Of a stretch of DNA of 64,000 nt, positions 57,475 through 64,000 are shown one piece after another. The DNA is from DATEJJ01 sp039649115. GTDB taxonomy: Bacteria > Actinomycetota > Actinomycetes > Mycobacteriales > Micromonosporaceae. Each line of letters starts with the position of its first letter. The first letter of the stretch is position 1. A program made the position numbers and the translations under genes. The stretch covers positions 4,710 to 68,709 of the forward strand of contig JBBWZQ010000031.1 in assembly GCA_039649115.1 (NCBI GenBank), read 5' to 3'. The notes beneath the pieces were generated by a model. That model searched no databases. It was not told the origin of the DNA and worked only from the letters and a program-made list of their open reading frames with translations.

Positions 57475-58722
57475 CTAGAGCCAGCGGGCGATCACTGATA
57501 CGCCGCCGGTGACTCGGTCGGCGGGGGCTACGGTAGCGGTCGCGGCGTGTCCTGGTAGGTAGATGTCGGTGCGGGAGCCGAACCTGATCAGGCCGAAACG
57601 CTCACCCTTCGCCAGCAGGGACCCGACCGGCGCGCGCTGGACGATCCGGCGGGCCAGCAGGCCGGTGCGCTGGGCCACGACGACCCGTCCATGTTCCGTC
57701 TCCAGCACCGTGTACGCCGCGACGTTGTGCTCCGCCTCCGGCCGCATCGCCGCCGCGTACCCGCCGTCCTCGACGAAGTGGTCCACCACCCGGCCGGCCA
57801 CGGGCGCCCGGTTCACGTGCACGTCGAGTACGGACAGGAAGACCGCGACGCGCAGCATCTCCCCCTCGCCGAAGCGGGTGTCGCGCAGCCGCTGCACGGA
57901 CAGCACCTTGCCGTCGCTCGCGGCCACCACGGCCGCCTCGTCCTGCGGGACGTCGCGCACCGGGTCGCGGAAGAAGGCGGCCAGCGGCAGCGCGGCCAGC
58001 GCCGGCACGACCCACAGCCGCGACGAGGGCCGGGCCACCCGCGCCGCGAGCGCCAATCCCGCGGCGACACCCGCCGCCGCGACCCCGTTCGAATCGATGT
58101 TCATGGTACGGGTCAGGGGTACGCTCGACGGCCGGTACGCGGGGGCCAGCCGGCCCGCCGTCGCCGCCGTGGCCGGGGTGAATCGCAGCCGGTGCACCCG
58201 TACCGGCGGCACGTTGCGCAGCACCAGGTCGGTGCCGGCACCGGAGAACGCCTGCTGCCGGTCCAGCTCGCCGGCGGCCCCGTCGGCAAGGCCGGGCACG
58301 GCCAGCACGGCGACCGACAGCACGCCGCCCTCGGCGATGTGCTTGCCCAGCTCGTCCAGGTAGCCGCGGGTCGCCTCGGCGCCGCCGGTCAGCGGCTCGG
58401 CGAGGACGACCACGTCGGCCGGGTCCGCCTCGCCGAGCGAGTCGATCACCCGTACCCGCTGGGCCACCCAGGGCCCCTGCGCGGTCACGTGGGTGCGCAG
58501 CCGGGTACCGGCGTCCCGCGCCGGTACCAGGACCAGCTGGTCGCCCGGCAGCAGCGCGTCGAGCGCGGCGGCCAGCACCGGTGAGTCGGCGCCGGCTCCG
58601 AGCAGCAGGCCGGTCTTGGGCCCGGCGTGCCGGGCCAGTTCGGTGGTCAGCGCCCGGGCGGCCCGCTCACCCGGGTTTGCGGATCCGGCCCAGCGGCGCG
58701 GCGACGCGGACGACTCGGTCAT
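57475..58722 (-). CDS. psd: Phosphatidylserine decarboxylase fused to a methyltransferase-like domain
   Basis: A 415-residue protein. Residues about 215-415 form an archaeal-type Psd domain that decarboxylates phosphatidylserine to phosphatidylethanolamine. It has AAFFRDPVRDVP near 240, LSVLDVHVNRAPVAG near 293 and the self-cleavage pair Gly382-Ser383 in RFGSRTDIYLPG, which yields the pyruvoyl group. Residues 1-200 resemble a Rossmann-type methyltransferase-like domain (KTGLLLGAGADSPVLAAAL, QLVLVPARD, ADVVVLAEPL), with no clear catalytic motif. ATG 58722 has AAGGAG upstream. Confidence 0.85.
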   Translation of the reverse strand: MTESSASPRRWAGSANPGERAARALTTELARHAGPKTGLLLGAGADSPVLAAALDALLPGDQLVLVPARDAGTRLRTHVTAQGPWVAQRVRVIDSLGEADPADVVVLAEPLTGGAEATRGYLDELGKHIAEGGVLSVAVLAVPGLADGAAGELDRQQAFSGAGTDLVLRNVPPVRVHRLRFTPATAATAGRLAPAYRPSSVPLTRTMNIDSNGVAAAGVAAGLALAARVARPSSRLWVVPALAALPLAAFFRDPVRDVPQDEAAVVAASDGKVLSVQRLRDTRFGEGEMLRVAVFLSVLDVHVNRAPVAGRVVDHFVEDGGYAAAMRPEAEHNVAAYTVLETEHGRVVVAQRTGLLARRIVQRAPVGSLLAKGERFGLIRFGSRTDIYLPGHAATATVAPADRVTGGVSVIARWL

Positions 58723-58815
58723 CGTGCTCAGGCTCCTTGACTGGCCGCCGGGGGTGCGGCACAGACTGGCCGGCGAGGTGGTTCCCCGCCGGCCAGCATA
58801 TGCCGTGCTTCCCGG

Positions 58816-59031
58816 TCAGTCCGGCTCCTGCCCGTCCCGGCCGCCGGGCCGGTTGGCCCGCAGCGCACCGACGAGCCCGAGGGCGCCGAGCGAGATCAGC
58901 GCGGCGGCCACGATCCAACCGAGCGTGGGCAGGCCGATCGAGACTGAGCGGCTGATCAGCCACCAGAAGGCGACGAACAGGAAGCCCAGCCCGAACACCA
59001 GCGATACGGCGTCGGTGCGGTGACCCTTCAT
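58816..59031 (-). CDS. Small two-helix membrane protein
   Basis: A 71-residue protein with two hydrophobic segments (VSLVFGLGFLFVAFWWLISR and WIVAAALISLGALGLVGAL) and a polar tail. Function unknown. Its ATG overlaps the stop of the PspC protein upstream on the same strand (ATGA), so it is translated with it and probably works in the same membrane-stress context. Confidence 0.75.
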   Translation of the reverse strand: MKGHRTDAVSLVFGLGFLFVAFWWLISRSVSIGLPTLGWIVAAALISLGALGLVGALRANRPGGRDGQEPD

Positions 59032-61061
59032 CGCGTCACCTCCAGAGTGCCCACGTTGACCTTCAGGTCCAGCTCCAGGTGGCCGCCGCCCGGCCCGTCC
59101 GTGCCGAAGTCGGTGACCGCGTGCGGTGGCGTACTCACCCCGCTCCAGCGGCTGTCGAACAACCGCCCGTCCCCGGTGTCCACCTCGGCGCGCACCGTGA
59201 CGTCCACCTTGGCGGGCAGGATGACCCGCAGGTCGCCGAAGTTGACGTGGACGTTGACGGTCTTGCTCTGGTGGGTGAAGTCGACCTGGCTCAGGTTGAG
59301 CGTCACGCTGCCGACGCCGTGCCCGTAGCTGTCGGAGATGTCGGCCACGCCGGTGGGCGTCCAGGTGATGTCACCGCCACCGCGCTCCATCGGGCCGAAA
59401 TGGGGTACCGCCGAGCTGATCGCGAGCGCCACGCTGAGCAGGATGCCAGGCGCGATCAGCCACCTGGCCCGGCCGACCCAGGCGCCCAGGAGCAGCCCGA
59501 CCCCGACGGCCGCCAGCGCGGCGGCGAAGTAGGCGGCCGCCGGTACCGCGCCGGAGGACAGCCCGACGACCGCGAGCGTACCGACCGCGAGCAGCACCAT
59601 GGACAGGGTCACCAGGCCCAGCCGGGAACGCGGCTTGGGCGGCCTCGGCGGCCTCGGCTGGACCGGAGCGAGGGGCGGCGGCGCGAACGCCGGTGCCGGA
59701 CCCGGGTTCAGCCCTGGGTACGGGTACGGGCTGGTGCTGGCGTACGGGCCGTGCGGTGCGAACGGCGGCCGGTACCCACCCTGCGGCGGTACCGGGCCGC
59801 CCGGCGTCTGGGCGTACCCGACCGGGCCCGGGGACGGCGGCCGGTACTGCGGCGCGTTCGGCGGTACCGGCCCGGGCGGCTGGTAGCCCGGCGGTACCGG
59901 ACCGGGTCCCGGCATCGGCGCCACCGGCGGCGGGTACCCACCCGGCCGGTGCCAGCCCTGGCGCCGGCTGAACAGGACGATCGCGAGGACGATCAGGCCG
60001 AACGGGATCACCGCCTTCGGGATGCTGTGCGAGAACACCGATCCCAGCCCGATCGCGGTGCCGATCGCGACCACGATCACGATGAACGGGTTGGTACCCG
60101 ACCGGCCACGCCCGAACAGCGCCTCGACCGGGGAAGCGCTGTCACCCTCGTCGGGGATGAACAGCCAGCCCAGCACGTACACGATGAGGCCTATGCCCCC
60201 GGCCAGCGTGAACACGGACAGCAGCACCCGCCACAGCACCGGATCGGTGTTTGTCGCCCGGCCGATCGCGGCGCACACGCCCGCGAAGACCCGGCCCTGC
60301 GCCGGGCGCACCAGCCCGTAGCGGGTGGCCCAGCCGGCGGTGCCCGGCGGTGGCGGTGGGAAGCCCCCCGGCGGCGGGAAGCCGGGACCCCCGCCCGGCG
60401 GCCCTCCTGGCGGCGGCCCTCCTGGTGGCGGTCCTCCGGGTGGCGGTCCTCCTGGTGGCGGCCCTCCTGGTGGCGGCCCTCCTGGTGGTGGCCCTCCTGG
60501 TGGTGGCCCTCCTGCGGGCGGCCCGGGCGGTGGCGGGAACGCGCCGCCGGCCAGCCGCGGGTCGTCCTCGAAGGCCGGGCCGGGGGAGGCGGGCGGCTCA
60601 CCGCCGGCACCGGGCGCCGGCCCGATCCACGGCTCCTGCTCGGCATCCGCCGCCGCAACCGGCTCGACCAAGGTCACCGGCTCCGCCGCCGCCGGCTCGG
60701 GTGTGGTCACCCGCTCCGCCGCCGCAACAGGCTCGACCAAGGTCATCGGCTCCGCCGCCGCAACCGGCTCGACCAAGGTCATCGGCTCCGCCGCCGCAAC
60801 CGGCTCGGGCCTGGTCGCCGGCTCCGGCTCCGGCTCCGGCTCCGCGGCGAGCGTGGGCTCCGCCACGGCGAGAGGCCCGGTCACCGGCTCGGCAGCGTCC
60901 GGCTCGGCCGTGGGCTCGGCCGTGCGCTCGGCTGCGGCTGCGGGCTCGGTCACCGGCTCGGCAGAGCGCCCCGACTCGGGCAGCCGCGGCGGTTCCCGAA
61001 GCTGCTCTGGTTCGGGTACGCGGCCGGCTCCGGGCTCGTCCTCGGCGCGCTGGTTCGTCAT
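59028..61061 (-). CDS. Large Pro-rich PspC-domain membrane protein with C-terminal DUF-type beta domain
   Basis: A 677-residue protein from ATG 61061. Residues 1-140 are Glu/Pro/Ala-rich with tandem units such as MTLVEPVAAAEP. About 175-220 is a run of at least seven PPPGG units. Residues about 245-310 form the PspC domain (RVFAGVCAAIGRATNTDPVLWRVLL). Several transmembrane segments and a second Pro-rich region (390-470) follow. The last 110 residues form a beta-rich LiaF-like region (NVHVNFGDLRVILP, then LDLKVNVGTLEVTR). LiaF/PspC partners control envelope-stress kinases, and the divergent gene encodes such a kinase. It is a likely regulator of that system. Confidence 0.83.
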   Translation of the reverse strand: MTNQRAEDEPGAGRVPEPEQLREPPRLPESGRSAEPVTEPAAAAERTAEPTAEPDAAEPVTGPLAVAEPTLAAEPEPEPEPATRPEPVAAAEPMTLVEPVAAAEPMTLVEPVAAAERVTTPEPAAAEPVTLVEPVAAADAEQEPWIGPAPGAGGEPPASPGPAFEDDPRLAGGAFPPPPGPPAGGPPPGGPPPGGPPPGGPPPGGPPPGGPPPGGPPPGGPPGGGPGFPPPGGFPPPPPGTAGWATRYGLVRPAQGRVFAGVCAAIGRATNTDPVLWRVLLSVFTLAGGIGLIVYVLGWLFIPDEGDSASPVEALFGRGRSGTNPFIVIVVAIGTAIGLGSVFSHSIPKAVIPFGLIVLAIVLFSRRQGWHRPGGYPPPVAPMPGPGPVPPGYQPPGPVPPNAPQYRPPSPGPVGYAQTPGGPVPPQGGYRPPFAPHGPYASTSPYPYPGLNPGPAPAFAPPPLAPVQPRPPRPPKPRSRLGLVTLSMVLLAVGTLAVVGLSSGAVPAAAYFAAALAAVGVGLLLGAWVGRARWLIAPGILLSVALAISSAVPHFGPMERGGGDITWTPTGVADISDSYGHGVGSVTLNLSQVDFTHQSKTVNVHVNFGDLRVILPAKVDVTVRAEVDTGDGRLFDSRWSGVSTPPHAVTDFGTDGPGGGHLELDLKVNVGTLEVTR
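60394..60525 (-). repeat. In-frame GC-rich minisatellite encoding PPPGG units
   Basis: About ten units of a 12-15-bp sequence related to GGCGGCCCTCCTGGT, coding on the minus strand for consecutive PPPGG pentamers. Purity of the array suggests recent expansion. Confidence 0.85.
60650..60810 (-). repeat. In-frame tandem repeats encoding (T/E)xVEPVAAAEP units
   Basis: About four copies of a unit of about 36 bp containing GGCTCGACCAAGGTCATCGG and CTCCGCCGCCGCAACC. They code on the minus strand for the acidic Pro/Ala-rich N-terminal region of the PspC protein. Confidence 0.8.
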
Positions 61062-61216
61062 GCCTCGATCCTCACTCCCGGACCGCCCGAGGTGCCTCCG
61101 GCGCGTACCCTGAACCAACCCTGAGATAACCAGGCGGAATGTCCGGGTGGTCCCCGTGGCCGGGCAGGGTGGGCGCGTGTGACGATCGGAGCACGAGCAC
61201 CGCTTGGGGGTTTACC

Positions 61217-62491
61217 GTGAACGCCGTCCGCCGCCTGTACCGCGATCCGCGGCACCGGGTCGTCGCCGGCGTGGCCTCCGGCATCGCCGCGCACCTCGGA
61301 CTGCCGACCATGGCGGTACGGATCGCCTTCGTGGCGCTGCTGCCCCTGGACGGGCTGGGAGCGGTGCTCTATGCCGCCTTCTGGGCCGTGCTCCCCGTCG
61401 CCCCCGTACCCGGTGGCCGGACCGGTCGCGACAAACGGCAGGTACTGCCCTACCTCGCGCTCGGCGTCGGCATCATCGTCCTGCAGGCCAACGCGGGCTG
61501 GGGCGGCGTGGACGCCACGCTGGGCTGGCTGGTCGCGGTGATCGCCGTCGGCGCCGGTACCATCTGGCACCTCGCCGACCCGGGAGCCCGCCGCCGGTGG
61601 AGCGAGTCGATGCCGCAGGCGCCCTGGCTCGGCGTGATGCTGGAGGGTACCGACCGGCGCGGGTACCTGCTGCGCCTCATCGGCGGCGGCGTCTGCGTGA
61701 TCGGCGGCATCATCGGCATCATCGTGGTCTTCGCGCCGGTCTCCGGCGCGGGCTTCGCCGCCATCTTCAACGGCCTGCTCTTCGGGTTGATCGCGGTCGG
61801 CGGCATGGCGCTGGTCGTCGCCCCGCTGCTCTGGCGCACCTTCGGCCAGCTGCGCGCGGAGCGCGAGGGGCGCATCCGCGAGCAGGAGCGCGCCGAGGTC
61901 GCCGCGATGGTGCACGACCAGGTACTGCACACGCTGGCCCTGATCCAGCGCAACGCCGGCGACTCGAAGACCGTCATCCGGCTGGCCCGCGGCCAGGAGC
62001 GCTCGCTGCGCAACTGGCTCTACCGACCGGCCGCGGAGGCGTGCGAGCGCCTGTCCGCGGCGCTGGAGGAGGCTGCGGCGGAGGTCGAGGACACGTACGC
62101 CATCGCGGTGGAGTCGGTGACGGTCGGCGACCTCGACGTGGACGACCGGGTCGGCGCTTTGGTCGCCGCGTCCCGGGAGGCCCTGGTCAACGCGGCCAAA
62201 CATGCGAAGGTAGAGGTCGTCTCCCTGTACGCGGAGGTGGAGCCCGCCTCGGTCAGCGTCTTCGTCCGGGACCGGGGCATCGGCTTCGACATGTCCACTG
62301 TGGAAGACGACCGGCACGGCGTGCGCGGGTCGATCATCGGACGCATGGAGCGGCACGGCGGCCGGGCCGAGATCCGCAGCCAGCCGGGCGAGGGCACAGA
62401 GGTGCGGCTGAACATGCCGACCACCGATTCCGTCAAGGGCCGGCCAGCCAACCAGGGCAAGGCCACCAAAACAGAAGGTAAGGCGTCATGA
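61217..62491 (+). CDS. PspC-domain sensor histidine kinase
   Basis: A 424-residue membrane kinase. The N-terminal PspC domain (about 1-60: RRLYRDPRHRVVAGVASGIAAHLGL) is followed by about four further membrane segments to residue 205. The dimerisation helix has the phospho-acceptor H233 in MVHDQVLHTL. The HATPase domain follows, with ALVNAAKHAKV near 320, RDRGIGFD near 352 and GEGTEVRLNM near 395. GTG 61217 is chosen (G-run upstream, PspC starts immediately). It is coupled to the response regulator (ATGA) and divergent from the large PspC protein. Confidence 0.9.
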   Translation: MNAVRRLYRDPRHRVVAGVASGIAAHLGLPTMAVRIAFVALLPLDGLGAVLYAAFWAVLPVAPVPGGRTGRDKRQVLPYLALGVGIIVLQANAGWGGVDATLGWLVAVIAVGAGTIWHLADPGARRRWSESMPQAPWLGVMLEGTDRRGYLLRLIGGGVCVIGGIIGIIVVFAPVSGAGFAAIFNGLLFGLIAVGGMALVVAPLLWRTFGQLRAEREGRIREQERAEVAAMVHDQVLHTLALIQRNAGDSKTVIRLARGQERSLRNWLYRPAAEACERLSAALEEAAAEVEDTYAIAVESVTVGDLDVDDRVGALVAASREALVNAAKHAKVEVVSLYAEVEPASVSVFVRDRGIGFDMSTVEDDRHGVRGSIIGRMERHGGRAEIRSQPGEGTEVRLNMPTTDSVKGRPANQGKATKTEGKAS

Positions 62492-63159
62492 ATGAGATGG
62501 ACGAGGTGGTCGGGGGTGGGCGCCCGATGCGCGTGTTCCTGGTCGACGACCACGCGATGTTCCGCGCGGGGGTACGGGCCGAGCTCGGTGTACACGTGGA
62601 CGTGGTGGGCGAGGCGAGCACGGTCAGCCAGGCGGTGTCCGCCATCGGGGCCACCCTGCCCGACGTCGTCCTGCTCGACGTGCACATGCCCGACGGCGGC
62701 GGGCGGGCGGTACTGGAGTCCGTGCGCCGCACCCATCCGCAGGTCAAGTTCCTGGCCCTGTCCGTATCGGACGCCGCCGAGGACGTGATCGGACTGATCC
62801 GGGCAGGAGCGCGCGGGTACGTCACCAAGACCATCTCGCCGGAGGACCTGACCGACGCGATCCGCCGGGTGGCCGACGGGGACGCGGTGTTCAGCCCGCG
62901 GCTGGCCGGCTTCGTGCTGGACGCGTTCGCGGCCCGGCCGGACGCGCCGGTGGCCGATCCGGAACTGGACCAGCTGACCAACCGGGAGCGCGAGGTGCTG
63001 CGGCTGCTGGCGCGGGGGTACGCCTACAAGGAGATCGCCAAGGAGCTGTACATCTCGATCAAGACAGTGGAGACGCACGTCTCGAATGTCCTGCGCAAGC
63101 TGCAGATGTCCAACCGGTACGAGCTGTCCCGCTGGGCCGCCGACCGCCGCCTCGTCTAG
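62488..63159 (+). CDS. NarL/LuxR-family response regulator
   Basis: A 223-residue two-component regulator. The receiver (about 14-135) has the acidic pair in FLVDDHAMF, phospho-acceptor D64 in LLDVHMPDG, Thr/Ser in LALSVSD and Lys in YVTKTIS. The C-terminal LuxR helix-turn-helix (about 160-223) has LTNREREVLRLLARGYAYKEIA and ISIKTVETHVSNVLRKLQMSN. Partner of the PspC kinase. Probable targets are envelope-stress genes, including the divergent PspC gene (inference). Confidence 0.93.
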   Translation: MNEMDEVVGGGRPMRVFLVDDHAMFRAGVRAELGVHVDVVGEASTVSQAVSAIGATLPDVVLLDVHMPDGGGRAVLESVRRTHPQVKFLALSVSDAAEDVIGLIRAGARGYVTKTISPEDLTDAIRRVADGDAVFSPRLAGFVLDAFAARPDAPVADPELDQLTNREREVLRLLARGYAYKEIAKELYISIKTVETHVSNVLRKLQMSNRYELSRWAADRRLV

Positions 63160-63179
63160 GTAGGTGGCGGGCGGGCGGT

Positions 63180-63917
63180 TCAGGCGGTGTGCAGGACGGT
63201 GAAGGCCTCGGCCATGCTGCCCTCGGGCAGGCCGGCCCGCTGCGCGGTGGCGGCCAGCAGCGGCCGCATCCGGGCCTCGATGTCGACGTGGCTGGTCTGC
63301 GTGCTGTGCGCGAGGATGGCGGCCAGCTTCTGGGGGTACGTCGGGGTGATGTCCACGGCGTGGTCCGGGTCGGGGCCGCCCTGGTACCAGACCTCGCGTA
63401 CCACCCAGGGTGCCAGCCCCTCCTGCCGCAGCAGTTCCGGGAAGGCGAACGGGTTGCGCGCGTCGGGATAGATCGCGCATGTCGTGGCCTCGCCGACGGC
63501 GAGGTGGTCGGGGTGGCTCGGGCCGGCGATGCGCTCCCACCGCCGCAGCGGGGAACTGGTGAGGATGCGGTCGGGCCGTACCCGTCTGATCATCCGGGTG
63601 ATGTCGCGGCGCAGCGGGATCGACGGGGTGAGCGTGCCGTCCGCGTACCCGTCCAGAAACTCCACCTCGGTGACGCCGAGCGCGGCCGCCGCGGCCCGCT
63701 GCTCGGCCTCGCGCAGCAACGGCATCTCGGCGCGGGGGGTTTCGTCGAAGCCACCCGCGTCGCCGCGGGTGACCAGCAGGTACGTGACCTCCATGCCGGA
63801 CTTGACCCAGGCTGCGACGGTGCCGGCGGCCCCGAAGTCGACGTCGTCGGGGTGTGCCGCGACGACCAGCACCCGCCGCACGTCGGCCAGCGGTTGCGCG
63901 GAGGGTGGGAAGCTCAC
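63180..63917 (-). CDS. PIG-L/LmbE-family deacetylase
   Basis: A 245-residue zinc-dependent N-acetyl-sugar deacetylase. The zinc motif AHPDD is at residues 21-25 and the third ligand is in GPSHPDHLAVG near 133. TRGDAGGFDE and FLDGYADGT are also typical. The family includes MshB and Mca of mycothiol metabolism, but this copy is shorter than those and its substrate is not evident. GTG start. It lies directly downstream (3 bp) of the gene that runs off the right edge. Confidence 0.88.
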   Translation of the reverse strand: MSFPPSAQPLADVRRVLVVAAHPDDVDFGAAGTVAAWVKSGMEVTYLLVTRGDAGGFDETPRAEMPLLREAEQRAAAAALGVTEVEFLDGYADGTLTPSIPLRRDITRMIRRVRPDRILTSSPLRRWERIAGPSHPDHLAVGEATTCAIYPDARNPFAFPELLRQEGLAPWVVREVWYQGGPDPDHAVDITPTYPQKLAAILAHSTQTSHVDIEARMRPLLAATAQRAGLPEGSMAEAFTVLHTA

Positions 63918-63919
63918 TG

Positions 63920-64000
63920 TTACAGCGGACCCCGTCCGGCACGGAGGATCAGCAGCCCCAACTGGGTGCCGTCGGCGCCGAGCGCGGTGCGGAAGCGGTC
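63920..64000 (-). CDS. 3' end of an unidentified gene (truncated by window edge)
   Basis: The last 26 codons of an open frame that continues beyond the window. It ends FRTALGADGTQLGLLILRAG, then RGPL and a TAA stop at 63920-63922. Spacing to the PIG-L gene start is 2 bp, so the two are probably co-transcribed. Too short to identify. Confidence 0.55.
   Translation of the reverse strand, partial: DRFRTALGADGTQLGLLILRAGRGPL

Noticed and set aside
60394..60525. Regular short repeats that might suggest a CRISPR array
   Set aside because: Units are adjacent with no unique spacers, keep the reading frame and encode PPPGG; this is a coding minisatellite.
1..64000. tRNA or rRNA genes, insertion sequences, integrase or phage genes
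   Set aside because: I scanned intergenic regions and coding frames by eye and recognised none; a covariance-model scan for tRNAs could still find one I missed.

Overview
The window is very GC-rich, gene-dense actinobacterial chromosome with many GTG starts and ATGA/GTGA overlaps. It carries actinobacterial markers: a conservon (cvnABCD), whiD and bldM homologues, a fused HemD-wHTH regulator of the NnaR type, guaB3, a DUF5319 gene, and a GroEL with a His-rich tail next to groES. Base composition and gene content point to Micromonosporaceae (Micromonospora/Dactylosporangium/Actinoplanes-like). That placement is inference. I recognise no tRNA, rRNA, CRISPR array, insertion sequence or prophage.

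Layout. 1-2102: 3' part of an ABC-F ATPase gene and a pobA-like hydroxylase. 2150-7818: a TPP-riboswitch-controlled thiamine operon, thiE-thiO-thiS-thiG-tenI/thiE2-thiD-thiC. 7826-13380: a repeat-rich membrane protein, then a NitT/TauT-type ABC importer split over three transcription units (ATPase; permease; NMT1-like lipoprotein plus a methyltransferase). 13750-19714: an orphan LivJ-like lipoprotein divergent from a conservon (NIT-type sensor kinase, Roadblock, DUF742, GTPase), followed by the NnaR-type regulator. 21589-33448: a core housekeeping block, rplM-rpsI-glmM-glmS-acpS-nnr-alr-hydrolase-udg-tsaE-tsaB-rimI-tsaD. 33500-35850: a small conserved protein, ybaK, a small membrane protein and a THUMP-like methyltransferase.

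35955-40503: a ROK regulator with a xylose-type ABC importer. 40781-53788: groES-groEL behind two CIRCE elements, a membrane sulfite-oxidase-like protein, whiD/bldM, DUF5319, guaB, guaB3, a choD-like GMC oxidoreductase, DUF72 and guaA. 53802-63159: a PspC mini-protein, two tandem double-NUDIX genes separated by a tandem repeat, pssA and psd convergent across a terminator, a large Pro-rich PspC protein, and a PspC-type histidine kinase with a LuxR response regulator. 63180-64000: a PIG-L deacetylase and the 3' end of one more gene.

The order tsaE/tsaB/rimI/tsaD - groES/groEL - whiB - DUF5319 - guaB - guaB3 - choD - guaA resembles the core gene order of Mycobacterium tuberculosis (Rv3423c down to Rv3396c), and the whiD-bldM pair resembles Streptomyces coelicolor SCO4767-SCO4768. 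The sugar-transport locus, the conservon and the NUDIX/PspC region are the variable parts. The most interesting candidates are the binding-protein/conservon pairing, a tandem repeat family present at two loci about 8.5 kb apart, the guaA start-codon hairpin, and the repeat-bearing rplM leader.
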